Shown here: positions 38,881 to 47,227 of the stretch, in pieces
Numbering within the stretch: position 1 is the stretch's first letter
How the letters are laid out: each line of letters starts with the position of its first letter
Assembly (NCBI RefSeq): GCF_900607225.1
Contig: NZ_LR027842.1
Location: 505,858 to 569,857 of the forward strand
Direction of reading: 5' to 3'
Origin: [Pseudopropionibacterium] massiliense
GTDB lineage: Bacteria > Actinomycetota > Actinomycetes > Propionibacteriales > Propionibacteriaceae
Length of the DNA: 64,000 nt
Position numbers and translations under genes: made by a program
Notes under the pieces: model-generated
Databases searched by the model: none
What the model was told of the DNA's origin: nothing
Seen by the model: the letters and a program-made list of their open reading frames with translations, nothing else

Positions 38881-41519
38881 GACCTGAAAGCATTCATTCC
38901 GGACATCGCCTCGGCTGGCCGGGGCTCGTCGTGCTGGCCCTGGTGCCGCTGCTCGCGGTCGGTGCGCTGCTGGGGGTGGTGCGCGGCGGCAACGAGCAGG
39001 GAATCCACGCCGCCGTGGTCAACCACGACAAGGCGGTGACCGTCGACGGCCGGACAGTGCCGCTGGGGCGGCAGCTGGCCTCCGAGATGGTGGCCCGTGA
39101 GGGGCCCAACATCTCGTGGACCATCGCCGACGCCGAGGACGCCGAGGCCGGGCTGAACGACGGCCGCTACTCCGCCGTGGTCACCATCCCCGAGGGTTTC
39201 TCCGAGGCCGCGACCTCCTTCAGCAGCAACGACGCCGCCATCGCGAAACAGGCCACCATAAACGTCGTGGTCTCCAAGAACGCGCCCTTCGCCGATGCGG
39301 CCCTCGCCCACGACATCGCGGGCCTGGCCACCGACACCATCAACGCCACCCTCACGAAGGCCTACCTGGAGAACATCTACATCGGCTTCAACAGGGTGGG
39401 GGAGCAGTTCACGCAGGTCGTCGACGGGGCGGGCAAACTCGACGAGGCCGGCTCCCAGCTCGCCGACGGCGCATCAACCGCCGCCGAGAGCTCCGGGAAA
39501 CTCGCCGACGGGCTGGGTGAGCTGTCCACGCAGGGGCAGAAACTCAACAGCGCCGCGACCACCCTGGCAGAGGGATCGCAGAAACTCACCGACGCCGCCG
39601 GAACCCTCGCGGGCGGGGCGGGGAACCTCGCGAACGGCACCCGAACCTTCGCGGGCGGCATCGCCCAGCTGAACGCCCAGGCGCCGCGGCTCGCGGACGG
39701 GGTCAACCAGCTCACCGATGGGGCCACGCCGCTGCTGGAGGGGGTCCCCGGATACACCTCGGGCACCGTCGGTGTCCTCGACGGGGTGGGCGAGCTGCGA
39801 GACGGCCTGGCCCAGCTCGAATCCGGTCTGAACTCCCAGCTCGACCCCGAGGCCATGAAGGAGGCGCAGGCGGCCCTCGGGCAGCTCGTCCCGACCCTGC
39901 GCGAGGCCCGGCAGGCCCTCACGCAGTACTTCCCGGGGGTGAGCGACATCACCATCGAGGAGGTGCGTTCCAAGCTCGCGGCCTTCGACGCCCAGCTGGA
40001 CAAGCTCGACTCCACCCTGGCCGGGTACGCCTCCGGCGAGACGCCGCCGCCGTCGGAGCTGAAGGAGTTCGCCCAGCGACTGGTCGCGAACTGGAAATGC
40101 CCGATCGAGGACGCCGAGACCTGCAAGCTGCTCCGCGACGCCTACCAGGAGGGGGTCGGCGACGCCCTGACCACGGGTTTCCAGCAGGGAGCGAAACTTG
40201 CCCTCGGCGTGCTGCAGCGCACCGACCCGAGGACCGGCAGGACCCTGCTGGAAACCGCCCGCGGGTTCTCGCGGATGGGGCTGGGCATGACCGAGTCGAT
40301 CATCAAGCTGCGCGACGCGATGGCGAAGATCGTGCCCGCCGGAACCGATCCCCTGGCCGCTCTGGAACAGCTGCCGTCGAGGATCACCGAGCAGGTGCAG
40401 AAACTGAACGGCGGGGTCACGAAGCTTCGTGAGGGCGCAGACACCATCCTCGCCAAGGCCGAGCCGCTGCGCACCAACGCCGAACAGCTCGGCACCGGCG
40501 CCACCCGGTTGCTGGGTGGTTTGCAGCAGCTGCGGAACCAGACCTCCGCGCTCCCGGCCGCGACGGCCCGCCTGGCCGAGGGGGCCAACCAGCTCGCCAA
40601 CGGGTCATCGCAGCTGGCCGATGGGGCCGGGCAGCTCTCCTCGGGGGTGGGGCAGCTCTCCTCCGGGGCCGGGCAACTGGCCGACGGCACCGGCAGGTAC
40701 GTGACCGGCGTCGGCCAGGCCGCCGACGGCGCCACCCAGCTCGCCGCTGGGCTGCTGCGGCTGGGAGCGGGGTCGCGGGAACTGTCGCAGGGACTCGGGG
40801 CCTTCCACGACAGGCTCTCCGAGGCAAAGTCGAAACTGCCCAGCTACAGCGACTCCGACCGTGACACGTTGTCGCAGGTGGTCGCCTCGCCCGTGCTGAA
40901 GGACGGAAACGTCTACGAGGCGATGATGGTGCCGCTGGCCGCGCTGCTCGCGGTGGCGGCCCTGTGGCTCGGGTCGCTGCTGTCGTGGAGTTTCGCCCGT
41001 CCCGTTCCCTCCGACCTGATCGCGTCCTCCCGCACCAGCGCGACCCTGTGGCTGCGCACCCTCTGGCCCCCGGCCGCGCTCGGCGCTGTCCAGGGCCTGC
41101 TGTTCGGTGTCGCGGTCGGCATGGCGCTCGACCTGACGCCGGGACGCACCATCGGGGCGGCCGCCCTGCTGACGATGGTCGGGGCGAGTTTCGCCGTCGT
41201 CAACCACGCCCTGACCGGCTGGTTCGGCAACGTGGGGCGCGGGATCTCGGTGCTGGCCCTGGTGATCACCGTCGCCCTCGGGCTGACCTCCACCACACCG
41301 GGCTGGGTCCAGGGAATCGCAGGAATCTCGCCGCTGCACAACGGCCTGCTGCTGGTGCGCACCTTCCTGGCCAGTGGGTCGGGTCTGGTGGCGCTCGGCG
41401 GGGCGGCGCTGCTGTTCGGGGCTGTCGCCGTCGGGTTGTCGTACCTGGCGATCGCGTCCCGCCGGCACCTGACCGCCGACCAGTTCCGCAGCCGCGTGGT
41501 CGGGGGTGCCGGGGTGTAG
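38877..41519 (+). CDS. YhgE/Pip family membrane protein
   Basis: 880 residues starting at the ATG at 38877, with CAGGAG 6 bases upstream. One N-terminal transmembrane helix (about 15-37) precedes a long extracytoplasmic region with many short repeats of the L-A-D/E-G-x-x-x-L type (about 195-330 and 540-640), typical of YhgE/Pip proteins and probably coiled coil. Five or six helices at about 670-870 form an ABC-2-like membrane block. The family includes the Lactococcus phage infection protein and the EsaA-like type VII secretion accessory proteins. Coupling to the MMPL gene by ATGA suggests the two form one envelope export machine. The pseudo-ATPase tail of the MMPL partner would fit an ABC-2-like companion, although that is inference. 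Confidence 0.9.
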   Translation: MRPESIHSGHRLGWPGLVVLALVPLLAVGALLGVVRGGNEQGIHAAVVNHDKAVTVDGRTVPLGRQLASEMVAREGPNISWTIADAEDAEAGLNDGRYSAVVTIPEGFSEAATSFSSNDAAIAKQATINVVVSKNAPFADAALAHDIAGLATDTINATLTKAYLENIYIGFNRVGEQFTQVVDGAGKLDEAGSQLADGASTAAESSGKLADGLGELSTQGQKLNSAATTLAEGSQKLTDAAGTLAGGAGNLANGTRTFAGGIAQLNAQAPRLADGVNQLTDGATPLLEGVPGYTSGTVGVLDGVGELRDGLAQLESGLNSQLDPEAMKEAQAALGQLVPTLREARQALTQYFPGVSDITIEEVRSKLAAFDAQLDKLDSTLAGYASGETPPPSELKEFAQRLVANWKCPIEDAETCKLLRDAYQEGVGDALTTGFQQGAKLALGVLQRTDPRTGRTLLETARGFSRMGLGMTESIIKLRDAMAKIVPAGTDPLAALEQLPSRITEQVQKLNGGVTKLREGADTILAKAEPLRTNAEQLGTGATRLLGGLQQLRNQTSALPAATARLAEGANQLANGSSQLADGAGQLSSGVGQLSSGAGQLADGTGRYVTGVGQAADGATQLAAGLLRLGAGSRELSQGLGAFHDRLSEAKSKLPSYSDSDRDTLSQVVASPVLKDGNVYEAMMVPLAALLAVAALWLGSLLSWSFARPVPSDLIASSRTSATLWLRTLWPPAALGAVQGLLFGVAVGMALDLTPGRTIGAAALLTMVGASFAVVNHALTGWFGNVGRGISVLALVITVALGLTSTTPGWVQGIAGISPLHNGLLLVRTFLASGSGLVALGGAALLFGAVAVGLSYLAIASRRHLTADQFRSRVVGGAGV

Positions 41520-41649
41520 CCGAGCGTGGGCGTCAGGAAGCCCGGTTGCGTGGCACCTTCGGAACAGAACCCGGACGTCGAGTGGGATCCATGCCGCAGT
41601 GGTCGTGTCCCGGGAGAGCACGGCCGGGTGCCGTCCAACTGATGCGGAA

Positions 41650-41741
41650 GCGCCAAACGCCCGGTTGAAGTGGCGCCGTTTGCAGGGTTGAAAAGACGCC
41701 ATATGGACGGTTGAATGGGCGCCAACTACCGGGTTGGGATG
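41650..41741 (+). repeat. four tandem 23-bp repeats before an AAA-DUF4143 gene
   Basis: Four units with exact 23-bp period begin at 41650, 41673, 41696 and 41719. Each reads (G/A)CGCC, 8 variable bases, GGTTGAA (GGTTGGG in the last), then 3 bases. The constant part is GGTTGAA-N3-GCGCC; the 8-base middle differs in every unit. The array ends 25 bp before the ATPase start codon. A second AAA-DUF4143 gene has an array of the same period and unit number (53928-54019). Confidence 0.85.
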
Positions 41742-41766
41742 GCAGCTGGTGAAGGGGACGAGAGGA

Positions 41767-43032
41767 ATGGCGGCTCAGGACGACTACCTGCCGCGGGTCG
41801 TGGACCGGATGGTGAAGGATGGCCTCGGCTACTCGGGGGGCGTCCTCCTCGAGGGGGTTCGGGCGTGTGGCAAGACCATGACCGGGCGGCGGCACGCATC
41901 CTCGGAGGTTGCGCTCGATTCCGGACTGCCTCAGCTACGTGCGGCCCTGGATCTCGACCCCTCCCTGCTCCTGACCGGTGATACACCGCGCCTCATCGAT
42001 GAATGGCAGATCGAACCATCGCTGTGGAACCTCGTGCGCAGGGAGGTCGATTCCCGCCGGGCCCCGGGACAGTTCATCCTCACCGGTTCCTCTGCCCCGG
42101 CCGAGGATGCGGCACGGCACTCGGGGGCGCACCGCGTCTCTCGGATCCGGATGCGGCCGATGACCTTGTTCGAGCGCGGCCTGGGTGATGCACGTGTGTC
42201 GCTCGCCGAGCTGTTCGATGGCCGGATGCCCGGCCCGGTGTTCGACTCGGGCATCAGTGTGCGTGAGGCCCTGGACGCCTTGATCCACGGGGGCTGGCCG
42301 GGGGACCGTGACCTGACGACCCGACAGGCGCAGCGTCACCTGCGGGACTACGTCGATGACATCATTCATGTCGATGTTGGCCGGCTGGATGGTGAACCGC
42401 GGCGGGATCCCGTGAGGATGCAGGCCCTCATACGCTCCCTCGCCCGGCATGTGGCGACCGAGGCCTCATTCACCACCATTGCGAAGGACGTCGCGGGGCA
42501 GTCGCTGGCGGCCGAGACCGCGATCGCCTATGTGAACGCGCTCAAACGGCTGTTCATTGTTGAGGAGCAACCGGCGTGGGCACCTCATCTGAGGTCCCGG
42601 TACGCGGTGCGGATGTCGTCGAAACTGCACTTCGTCGATCCGGCCCTCGCAGCGGCGGTGACAGCGACATCAGCGGACCGGCTCATGCAGGATCTGGAGA
42701 CCGCCGGACTCTGGTTCGAGTCGCAGGTCGTGCAACACCTGCGTGTCTTTGCCGAGGCGCTGGGTGGCCGGATCTACCACTTCCGGGACAAATCGGGCAG
42801 GGAGGCCGACGTCATCGTCGAGCTCGACGACGGGCGATGGGCGGCTTTCGAGGTCAAGTTGGGGCAGAGACAGATTCCGGCGGCCCAGGCATCGCTGATG
42901 GCTTTCGTGGGTGATATCGACACGACCCGGACACCTCCTCCCGAGTTCAGGGCCGTCGTCACTGCCGACGGCCCCACGATGCCGCTCCCCGATGGTGCCG
43001 TGACCTTCCCGCTGCAGGCCCTGCGACCCTGA
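41767..43032 (+). CDS. AAA ATPase with DUF4143 domain
   Basis: 421 residues from the ATG at 41767 (MAAQDDYLPRVVD). Walker A is GVRACGKT near residue 35, Walker B-like LLTGDTPRLIDEWQ near 70-82, and ILTGSS near 105 is the sensor region: the AAA_14 pattern. The DUF4143 half contains a winged-helix-like middle and a PD-(D/E)XK-like C-terminal core (FES near 327, EADVIVE near 353, FEVKLG near 368). These proteins are very common in bacteria, but their function is not established. It is about 35-40% similar by eye to the product at 54029. It ends 7 bp before the converging Fic gene. The four-repeat array just upstream may be where it or a partner binds. Confidence 0.92.
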   Translation: MAAQDDYLPRVVDRMVKDGLGYSGGVLLEGVRACGKTMTGRRHASSEVALDSGLPQLRAALDLDPSLLLTGDTPRLIDEWQIEPSLWNLVRREVDSRRAPGQFILTGSSAPAEDAARHSGAHRVSRIRMRPMTLFERGLGDARVSLAELFDGRMPGPVFDSGISVREALDALIHGGWPGDRDLTTRQAQRHLRDYVDDIIHVDVGRLDGEPRRDPVRMQALIRSLARHVATEASFTTIAKDVAGQSLAAETAIAYVNALKRLFIVEEQPAWAPHLRSRYAVRMSSKLHFVDPALAAAVTATSADRLMQDLETAGLWFESQVVQHLRVFAEALGGRIYHFRDKSGREADVIVELDDGRWAAFEVKLGQRQIPAAQASLMAFVGDIDTTRTPPPEFRAVVTADGPTMPLPDGAVTFPLQALRP

Positions 43033-43039
43033 CCGGCAT

Positions 43040-44008
43040 TCACGTGGGGTCGGCGTCGCCGATGATCCGCCAAGTCCCCGCCCGGGCGCTGCCGTGCCGG
43101 GCCAGACGTCCCGACCGACGCAGCCCGGCGACCAGGCGCTCCGCCGTCCTGCGCGAGCATCCCAGGTGCTCGGCCAGCGTCGCGATGGTCGCATCCGGGT
43201 TGGCGCCGAGGAACGACAGCGCCCGTTCTCGGCGGTCCCGAATCGAGGGAGTCGTCGTATAGGGAGTGAGCGCGTCACGGATGACCGTGAGCATGAAGGT
43301 TACGCAGGCCTCACCTGAGCCCTGCGCGTTCGAGCGGGCGATGGCTCTGTAGTAGCTCTCCTGGCGGTCCCGGATCACGCTTTCGACCGGCAGCCACGCC
43401 AGCGTCGGCCGCCACCGCGACAGCAACAGCGTGTGCCACAGGCGTCCCGTCCGCCCGTTTCCGTCCGAGAAGGGGTGGATGAACTCGAATTCGTAGTGGA
43501 AGACGCAGGAGACCAGCAGCGGGTGGAGATCGGTCGAGGCCATCCAGCCGAACAGATCCGACATGACCTCGGGGATGTATCGGGCCGGTGTGCCCGCATG
43601 GATGAGCCTGCTCCCCTCGAAAATCCCCGCGTTCCCGGAGCGGCATCGTCCGGCGTCGCCGATGAGCCCGCGCATCATGATGCCGTGGGCGCGCAGGAGA
43701 TCGTCCGGGGAGAGGGGGTCCAGGTCATCCATGAGCTGGTAGGCGCGACGAGCGTTGGTCACCTCGAGGATCTGATCAGCGGGACCGAGGACGCGCTTGC
43801 CGTCGAGGATGGCCGTGACGGCCTCGCGTGAGAGCGTGTTCCCCTCGATCATGAGGGAGGAGTGAATGGTGGTGATGCGCAGCTCGCGGTGCAGCACGGG
43901 GTTCGTCCCCAGGGCCGATGCGGGGCCGAGCGTCCCGACGAGTTCGGCGATCTCCATGCACAACCCGTCGATCTCGGAGGTGCGGTTCAGCGGCGGCTCG
44001 TAGACCAT
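43040..44008 (-). CDS. Fic/DOC family AMPylation protein
   Basis: 322 residues from the ATG at 44008 (MVYEPPLNR, GAGGGG upstream); an earlier in-frame ATG at 44068 would start inside the palindromic site. An inhibitory-helix motif, SSLMIEGN, lies near residue 52, N-terminal to the Fic core (class II, self-inhibited). The catalytic Fic motif HPFSDGNGRTGR near 178 is complete. A C-terminal winged helix (about 260-320: ATLAEHLGCSRRTAERLVAGLRRSG) suggests DNA binding and autoregulation. Fic proteins transfer AMP from ATP to target proteins; this long Fic-HTH type is chromosomal and usually not a simple toxin. It converges with the AAA-DUF4143 gene. Confidence 0.93.
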   Translation of the reverse strand: MVYEPPLNRTSEIDGLCMEIAELVGTLGPASALGTNPVLHRELRITTIHSSLMIEGNTLSREAVTAILDGKRVLGPADQILEVTNARRAYQLMDDLDPLSPDDLLRAHGIMMRGLIGDAGRCRSGNAGIFEGSRLIHAGTPARYIPEVMSDLFGWMASTDLHPLLVSCVFHYEFEFIHPFSDGNGRTGRLWHTLLLSRWRPTLAWLPVESVIRDRQESYYRAIARSNAQGSGEACVTFMLTVIRDALTPYTTTPSIRDRRERALSFLGANPDATIATLAEHLGCSRRTAERLVAGLRRSGRLARHGSARAGTWRIIGDADPT

Positions 44009-44058
44009 GCGATTGCCCCTCAGGTGTCGCTGTCGTCGTGTTCGGGGCGTGAAGACGA

Positions 44059-44090
44059 TTACCGCCACATTTTACCGCCAGTGGCGGTGA
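44059..44090 (-). promoter_or_regulatory. palindromic operator upstream of fic
   Basis: TTACCGCCA occurs at 44059-44067 and again at 44072-44080. The second copy runs straight into GTGGCGGT, giving the perfect palindrome ACCGCCA-G-TGGCGGT (44074-44088). The site lies 50-80 bp before the Fic start codon. The C-terminal winged helix of the Fic protein is a natural candidate to bind it. Confidence 0.55.
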
Positions 44091-44108
44091 TCACTGCCGG
44101 CCGCGTTC

Positions 44109-44761
44109 GTGGTTTCCTCCTCGAGGGTCGCGCTCACCTGTGTCAGGAAGCGCCGGGTGATCGGGGAGAAAACCTGTTGCCGGTCCTCGTCGCCTGTGCC
44201 GCACGCACGGGCAGGCTCGTCAATCACAGCGACCTCGCCCGGGATGCCGGGGTCGACACCAAGACGGCGCAGAGCTGGCTCTCGGTCCTGCAGGCCTCCG
44301 GTGTCGTGCGCCTGCTGCGCCCGTTCTGGTCCAATGCGACCAAGCGGCTCACCAGGACTCCCAAGCTCTACCTCACGGATACGGGGCTGGCCTGTCACCT
44401 GCTGGGATGGAGTTCTCCGGAGACCCTGCGCAGAGGGGCGATGGCCGGCCCCATGTTCGAGACCCTCGTCGTCGGCGAGGTCATCAAGTCCTGTCTCAAC
44501 GCCGGCGGCGACGCCCGGAATGTGCATTTCTACCGGGATGCCCGTCAACGGGAGATCGACCTGATCATCCAGGAAGGGCGTGTGCTGCATCCCGTCGAGA
44601 TCAAGACGTCGGCAACGGTGACTCGTGAGGCTGCAGCGGGTTTCTCCGTTCTCAACGACCTCGGCGACTACGACGTGGGGGCGGGCGCCGTCATCTGCCA
44701 GACCCGGGAGCCCTACCCCGTGACGGCCACAGTGAAGGCGATCCCCGTCTGGTCGATCTGA
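44109..44761 (+). pseudogene. remnant of an AAA-DUF4143 protein, N-terminal ATPase lost
   Basis: The frame ending at 44761 encodes the whole C-terminal half of a DUF4143 protein: AARTGRLVNHSDLARDAGVDTKTAQSWL (winged helix, shown in part), KRLTRTPKLYLTDTGLACHLLG, FETLVVGEVIKS, then the nuclease-like core REIDLIIQ..HPVEIK. No Walker A or AAA domain precedes it; the upstream sequence degrades into the Fic operator region, and there is no start codon with a ribosome site. Its sequence type differs from the two full-length relatives in this window. The intact nuclease-like core and clean stop suggest recent truncation. Nothing like the 23-bp array remains upstream. Confidence 0.7.
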
Positions 44762-44781
44762 CGGCGCCGGGCAGAGGACGG

Positions 44782-44812
44782 CTCACAGCGATGACCGGGC
44801 CCGGGTGCGGCC
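44782..44812. repeat. 31-bp direct repeat, copy 1
   Basis: Thirty-one bases beginning CTCACAGCGATGACCGGGCC are identical at 44782-44812 and 46042-46072, in the same orientation. The second copy is the end of the ABC permease gene (codons for RTRARSSL and stop). The pair brackets the SDR gene and the TetR remnant. Confidence 0.85.
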
Positions 44813-44895
44813 ACGACGCCGTCCGCGCCGGCGAGGGGCGGAGCGAGTCCTGAAGCCCTGATCCCTTCCTCGGTGGGCCGTCGTCGTGTGCGCGA

Positions 44896-45744
44896 TCAAC
44901 CTCCCAGGGTGTAGCGGCCGGCGTTGATCGCGGCGATGACGCCGCCGTCGACGAGCAGGTCCGTGCCGGTGATGAAGGAGGCCTGCTCCCCGAGCAGGAA
45001 GGCGCCAACCGCCGCGATCTCGTCGGGGGTTCCCACGCGCCGCGCGGGGGACGCGTCGATCATCGCCTGGTAGCCCTCGCCCGCGGCCCGGAACTCGTCG
45101 TAGGCGAGCGGGGTGACGATGATGCCGGGGCTGATCGTGTTGATGCGGGCCCCGCGGTCGCCCCAGGAGGTCGCGGCCGCCGTGCGCACACGCAGGTGAT
45201 TGGCGCGCTTGGACACCATGTAGGCGATCCCGGGGTTCGCCACGGCGTCGTTCCTGACGAAGTCGAGGTCGGCGAGCTCCTCGGTGGGGCACAGCGCCAG
45301 CTGCCGCTCGACCTCGTCGCTCAGGCGCATCATGTGGCCGGCCTGGCTGGAGATGACGAGCCCGGCCCCGCCGCGGGCGATGACGCCGGAGAAGACGTCG
45401 ATCGCCACCGCGGTGGCCACCAGATCCAGGGCGACGATGTGCTCGGGCGAGGACTGGTTGGGGGATGCGCCGGCGGTGTCGACGAAGTGGCGGACCTCAC
45501 CGAGCGAGGCGGCTCTGGCGGCGAAGTCCTCGACGGAGGACCGGTCCAGCGCGTCCACCCGCTGGGTGGTGACGTCATGTCCGGAGGAGGTCAGATCGCG
45601 GGCGGCGGCCTCCAGGCTCGACCCGGAGACGTCGCCGAGCAGGATGCGTCCGCCGCCGGCGATGCGGCGGACGATGGCGGTGCCCATGGAGCCGGCCCCG
45701 AGCAGGGCGGTGACGGGCCGGTTCTCGTTGCGGTCGAAGATCAT
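44896..45744 (-). CDS. SDR family oxidoreductase
   Basis: 282 residues from the ATG at 45744, with AAAGGA upstream. The N-terminal Rossmann motif is variant (LGAGSMGTAIVR near residue 14, in place of TGxxxGIG). The SDR catalytic pair is present as YMVSKRAN near 170, and the C-terminal part has the usual ISPGIIVTP and ITGTDLLVDGG blocks, so it is a classical short-chain dehydrogenase/reductase using NAD(P). The substrate is unknown. It sits alone between a DUF4143 remnant and an ABC exporter cluster, inside a segment bracketed by a 31-bp direct repeat, which hints at insertion. Confidence 0.9.
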   Translation of the reverse strand: MIFDRNENRPVTALLGAGSMGTAIVRRIAGGGRILLGDVSGSSLEAAARDLTSSGHDVTTQRVDALDRSSVEDFAARAASLGEVRHFVDTAGASPNQSSPEHIVALDLVATAVAIDVFSGVIARGGAGLVISSQAGHMMRLSDEVERQLALCPTEELADLDFVRNDAVANPGIAYMVSKRANHLRVRTAAATSWGDRGARINTISPGIIVTPLAYDEFRAAGEGYQAMIDASPARRVGTPDEIAAVGAFLLGEQASFITGTDLLVDGGVIAAINAGRYTLGG

Positions 45745-45879
45745 TCGGTGGTCCTTTCGTGGAGCACCTGCAGTGCGAATCGCTGCTGCTCGTCCGTTCG
45801 TCCGCATTCAATCTACGGGGCCGCGCGAGCGCCGTCGATGGCCTGTTCCGGCACGAATGGGTGGATGAGCAACTCGAGG

Positions 45880-46020
45880 CGCATGGCCGTACCCTTGGCG
45901 GGTGGGCCGCATTCAGTGCGCGGGCGCGTATCAACAAGAAAACCTTCTACCGTTACTACCCGGCCGTCGAGTACCTGCTGGCCGAGGTGCAGGCGCAGTA
46001 TTCCTGGCCGGCGGCGCCCG
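45880..46020 (+). pseudogene. TetR-family regulator remnant
   Basis: A short frame encodes SARARINKKTFYRYYPAVEYLLAEVQAQYS, the second half of a TetR helix-turn-helix with its F-Y-R-Y-Y signature and following helix. The preceding part does not match the start of such a domain well, and the sequence runs into the 31-bp repeat and the tail of the ABC permease gene. No ligand-binding domain is left. It probably once controlled the adjacent SDR or ABC genes. Confidence 0.6.
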
Positions 46021-46041
46021 CGGGCATCGTGGGGAAATCGT

Positions 46042-46072
46042 CTCACAGCGATGACCGGGCCCGGGTGCGGCC
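46042..46072. repeat. 31-bp direct repeat, copy 2
   Basis: This is identical to 44782-44812. It coincides with the last codons and stop of the ABC permease gene on the minus strand, so this copy is presumably the original. Confidence 0.85.
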
Positions 46073-47227
46073 CACGGCCATGGCGACGGAGAGGATCGCG
46101 ACGGCGAACAGGGCGCAGATCCCGCAGTCGACGAGCAGGGGACCGATGACGTCGGCGGATGTCGAGGCGGCCGTGAACGCTCCGGAGATCGCCTGGCTGG
46201 CCCAGTAACCGGGGGTGAGCCTGGCGGCCTGGACGACGGCATCGGGCAGCCACTCCATGGAGACCCAGGTCCCGGCCAGGAAGGACAGCGCCATGCCGCC
46301 GATGTTGGCTACCGCGTTGGCCGAGTTCTGGCCCAGGCCGATTTGGCCCATGAGGAATCCGAGCGAGACCGCCACGAGCATGTAGGCACCCAGGGCCGCT
46401 CCGACAACCCCCAGCAGCGGCGCCGATGTCGTCACTGCACCGGCCCCGAAGGCCGCGACGGCCAGTCCGGAGATCCACAGCCACCCGACCAGGCCGATGA
46501 CGAGGCAGGCGCCCATGACCCCGAGGCTGCGGGACCTGCTGCTCACCGGTGCCGCGGTGAGACGGGAACGCACCGCCCGGCGCCCCAGCGACGCCATGAG
46601 CGTCGAGATCGTCACGATCGCGAAGGCCATGATCGGGTAGATGGAGAACTTGGCGTAGACGATGAGGCTGTACGGCAGGGGCGTCGCGTCCTGGGCGACC
46701 CGCTCGGCCGGGGCGGAGTGGTTCATCGTGTCCCGGGCCAGGGAGACGGCCCGGGCCGGGTCGTCGGTGAGCGTCGAGAGGTAGTCGGCGACCTGCCCCA
46801 GGTAGGAGTCGGTGCGCACGTTCATCAGCGATCCCGCGGCCGATTCGTAGCCGATGACCGTGTCCATCCGGGGCGGCTCGGTGCCCCGGCGGGCTGCCTC
46901 CTGGAGTCGCTGCCCGTAGTCGGCGGGGATGATGAGGATGTAGTTGATGCGGTTCTGCGCGGTTGCGTCCTGGATGGCCTGCCTGGAGTCCTCCAGCGGC
47001 CTCACCTCGCCGACGGACTCGACGTAGTCCCTGACCCCGTGGGAGATCGTGGAGCCGTCGCGGTCGATGACGGCGACACTCGCCGTGGCCTGCTTGACCT
47101 GGCTGGACGTCTCCTGGGCCTGGGTCATCCCTGCGAGCAGGCCGAGCAGGGACAGCGCCACCAGGTAGATCAGGATGTAGACCCGATGGGCCGCCACGAT
47201 CTTCAACGATGTCTTAAAGGTGCTCAT
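46043..47227 (-). CDS. ABC-2 type exporter permease
   Basis: 394 residues. An N-terminal transmembrane helix (about 12-34) is followed by an extracytoplasmic domain (about 40-200) and then five or six helices (about 205-385), the ABC-2 architecture of drug and lipid exporters such as YhaP/NatB. There is no nucleotide-binding motif. The start is the ATG at 47227, which lies 14 bp inside the end of the preceding permease gene, so translation is coupled. With the second permease and the ATPase it makes a complete three-gene exporter. Its last codons are duplicated at 44782. Confidence 0.88.
   Translation of the reverse strand: MSTFKTSLKIVAAHRVYILIYLVALSLLGLLAGMTQAQETSSQVKQATASVAVIDRDGSTISHGVRDYVESVGEVRPLEDSRQAIQDATAQNRINYILIIPADYGQRLQEAARRGTEPPRMDTVIGYESAAGSLMNVRTDSYLGQVADYLSTLTDDPARAVSLARDTMNHSAPAERVAQDATPLPYSLIVYAKFSIYPIMAFAIVTISTLMASLGRRAVRSRLTAAPVSSRSRSLGVMGACLVIGLVGWLWISGLAVAAFGAGAVTTSAPLLGVVGAALGAYMLVAVSLGFLMGQIGLGQNSANAVANIGGMALSFLAGTWVSMEWLPDAVVQAARLTPGYWASQAISGAFTAASTSADVIGPLLVDCGICALFAVAILSVAMAVGRTRARSSL

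Noticed and set aside
41650-41741. CRISPR array
   Set aside because: Units are 23 bp with only about 15 constant bases, four copies, no Cas genes; spacing is not repeat-spacer-like.
45196-46149. Plus-strand frame across the SDR gene
   Set aside because: Antisense shadow of the SDR gene; only its distal part overlaps the TetR remnant, which is read in another frame.
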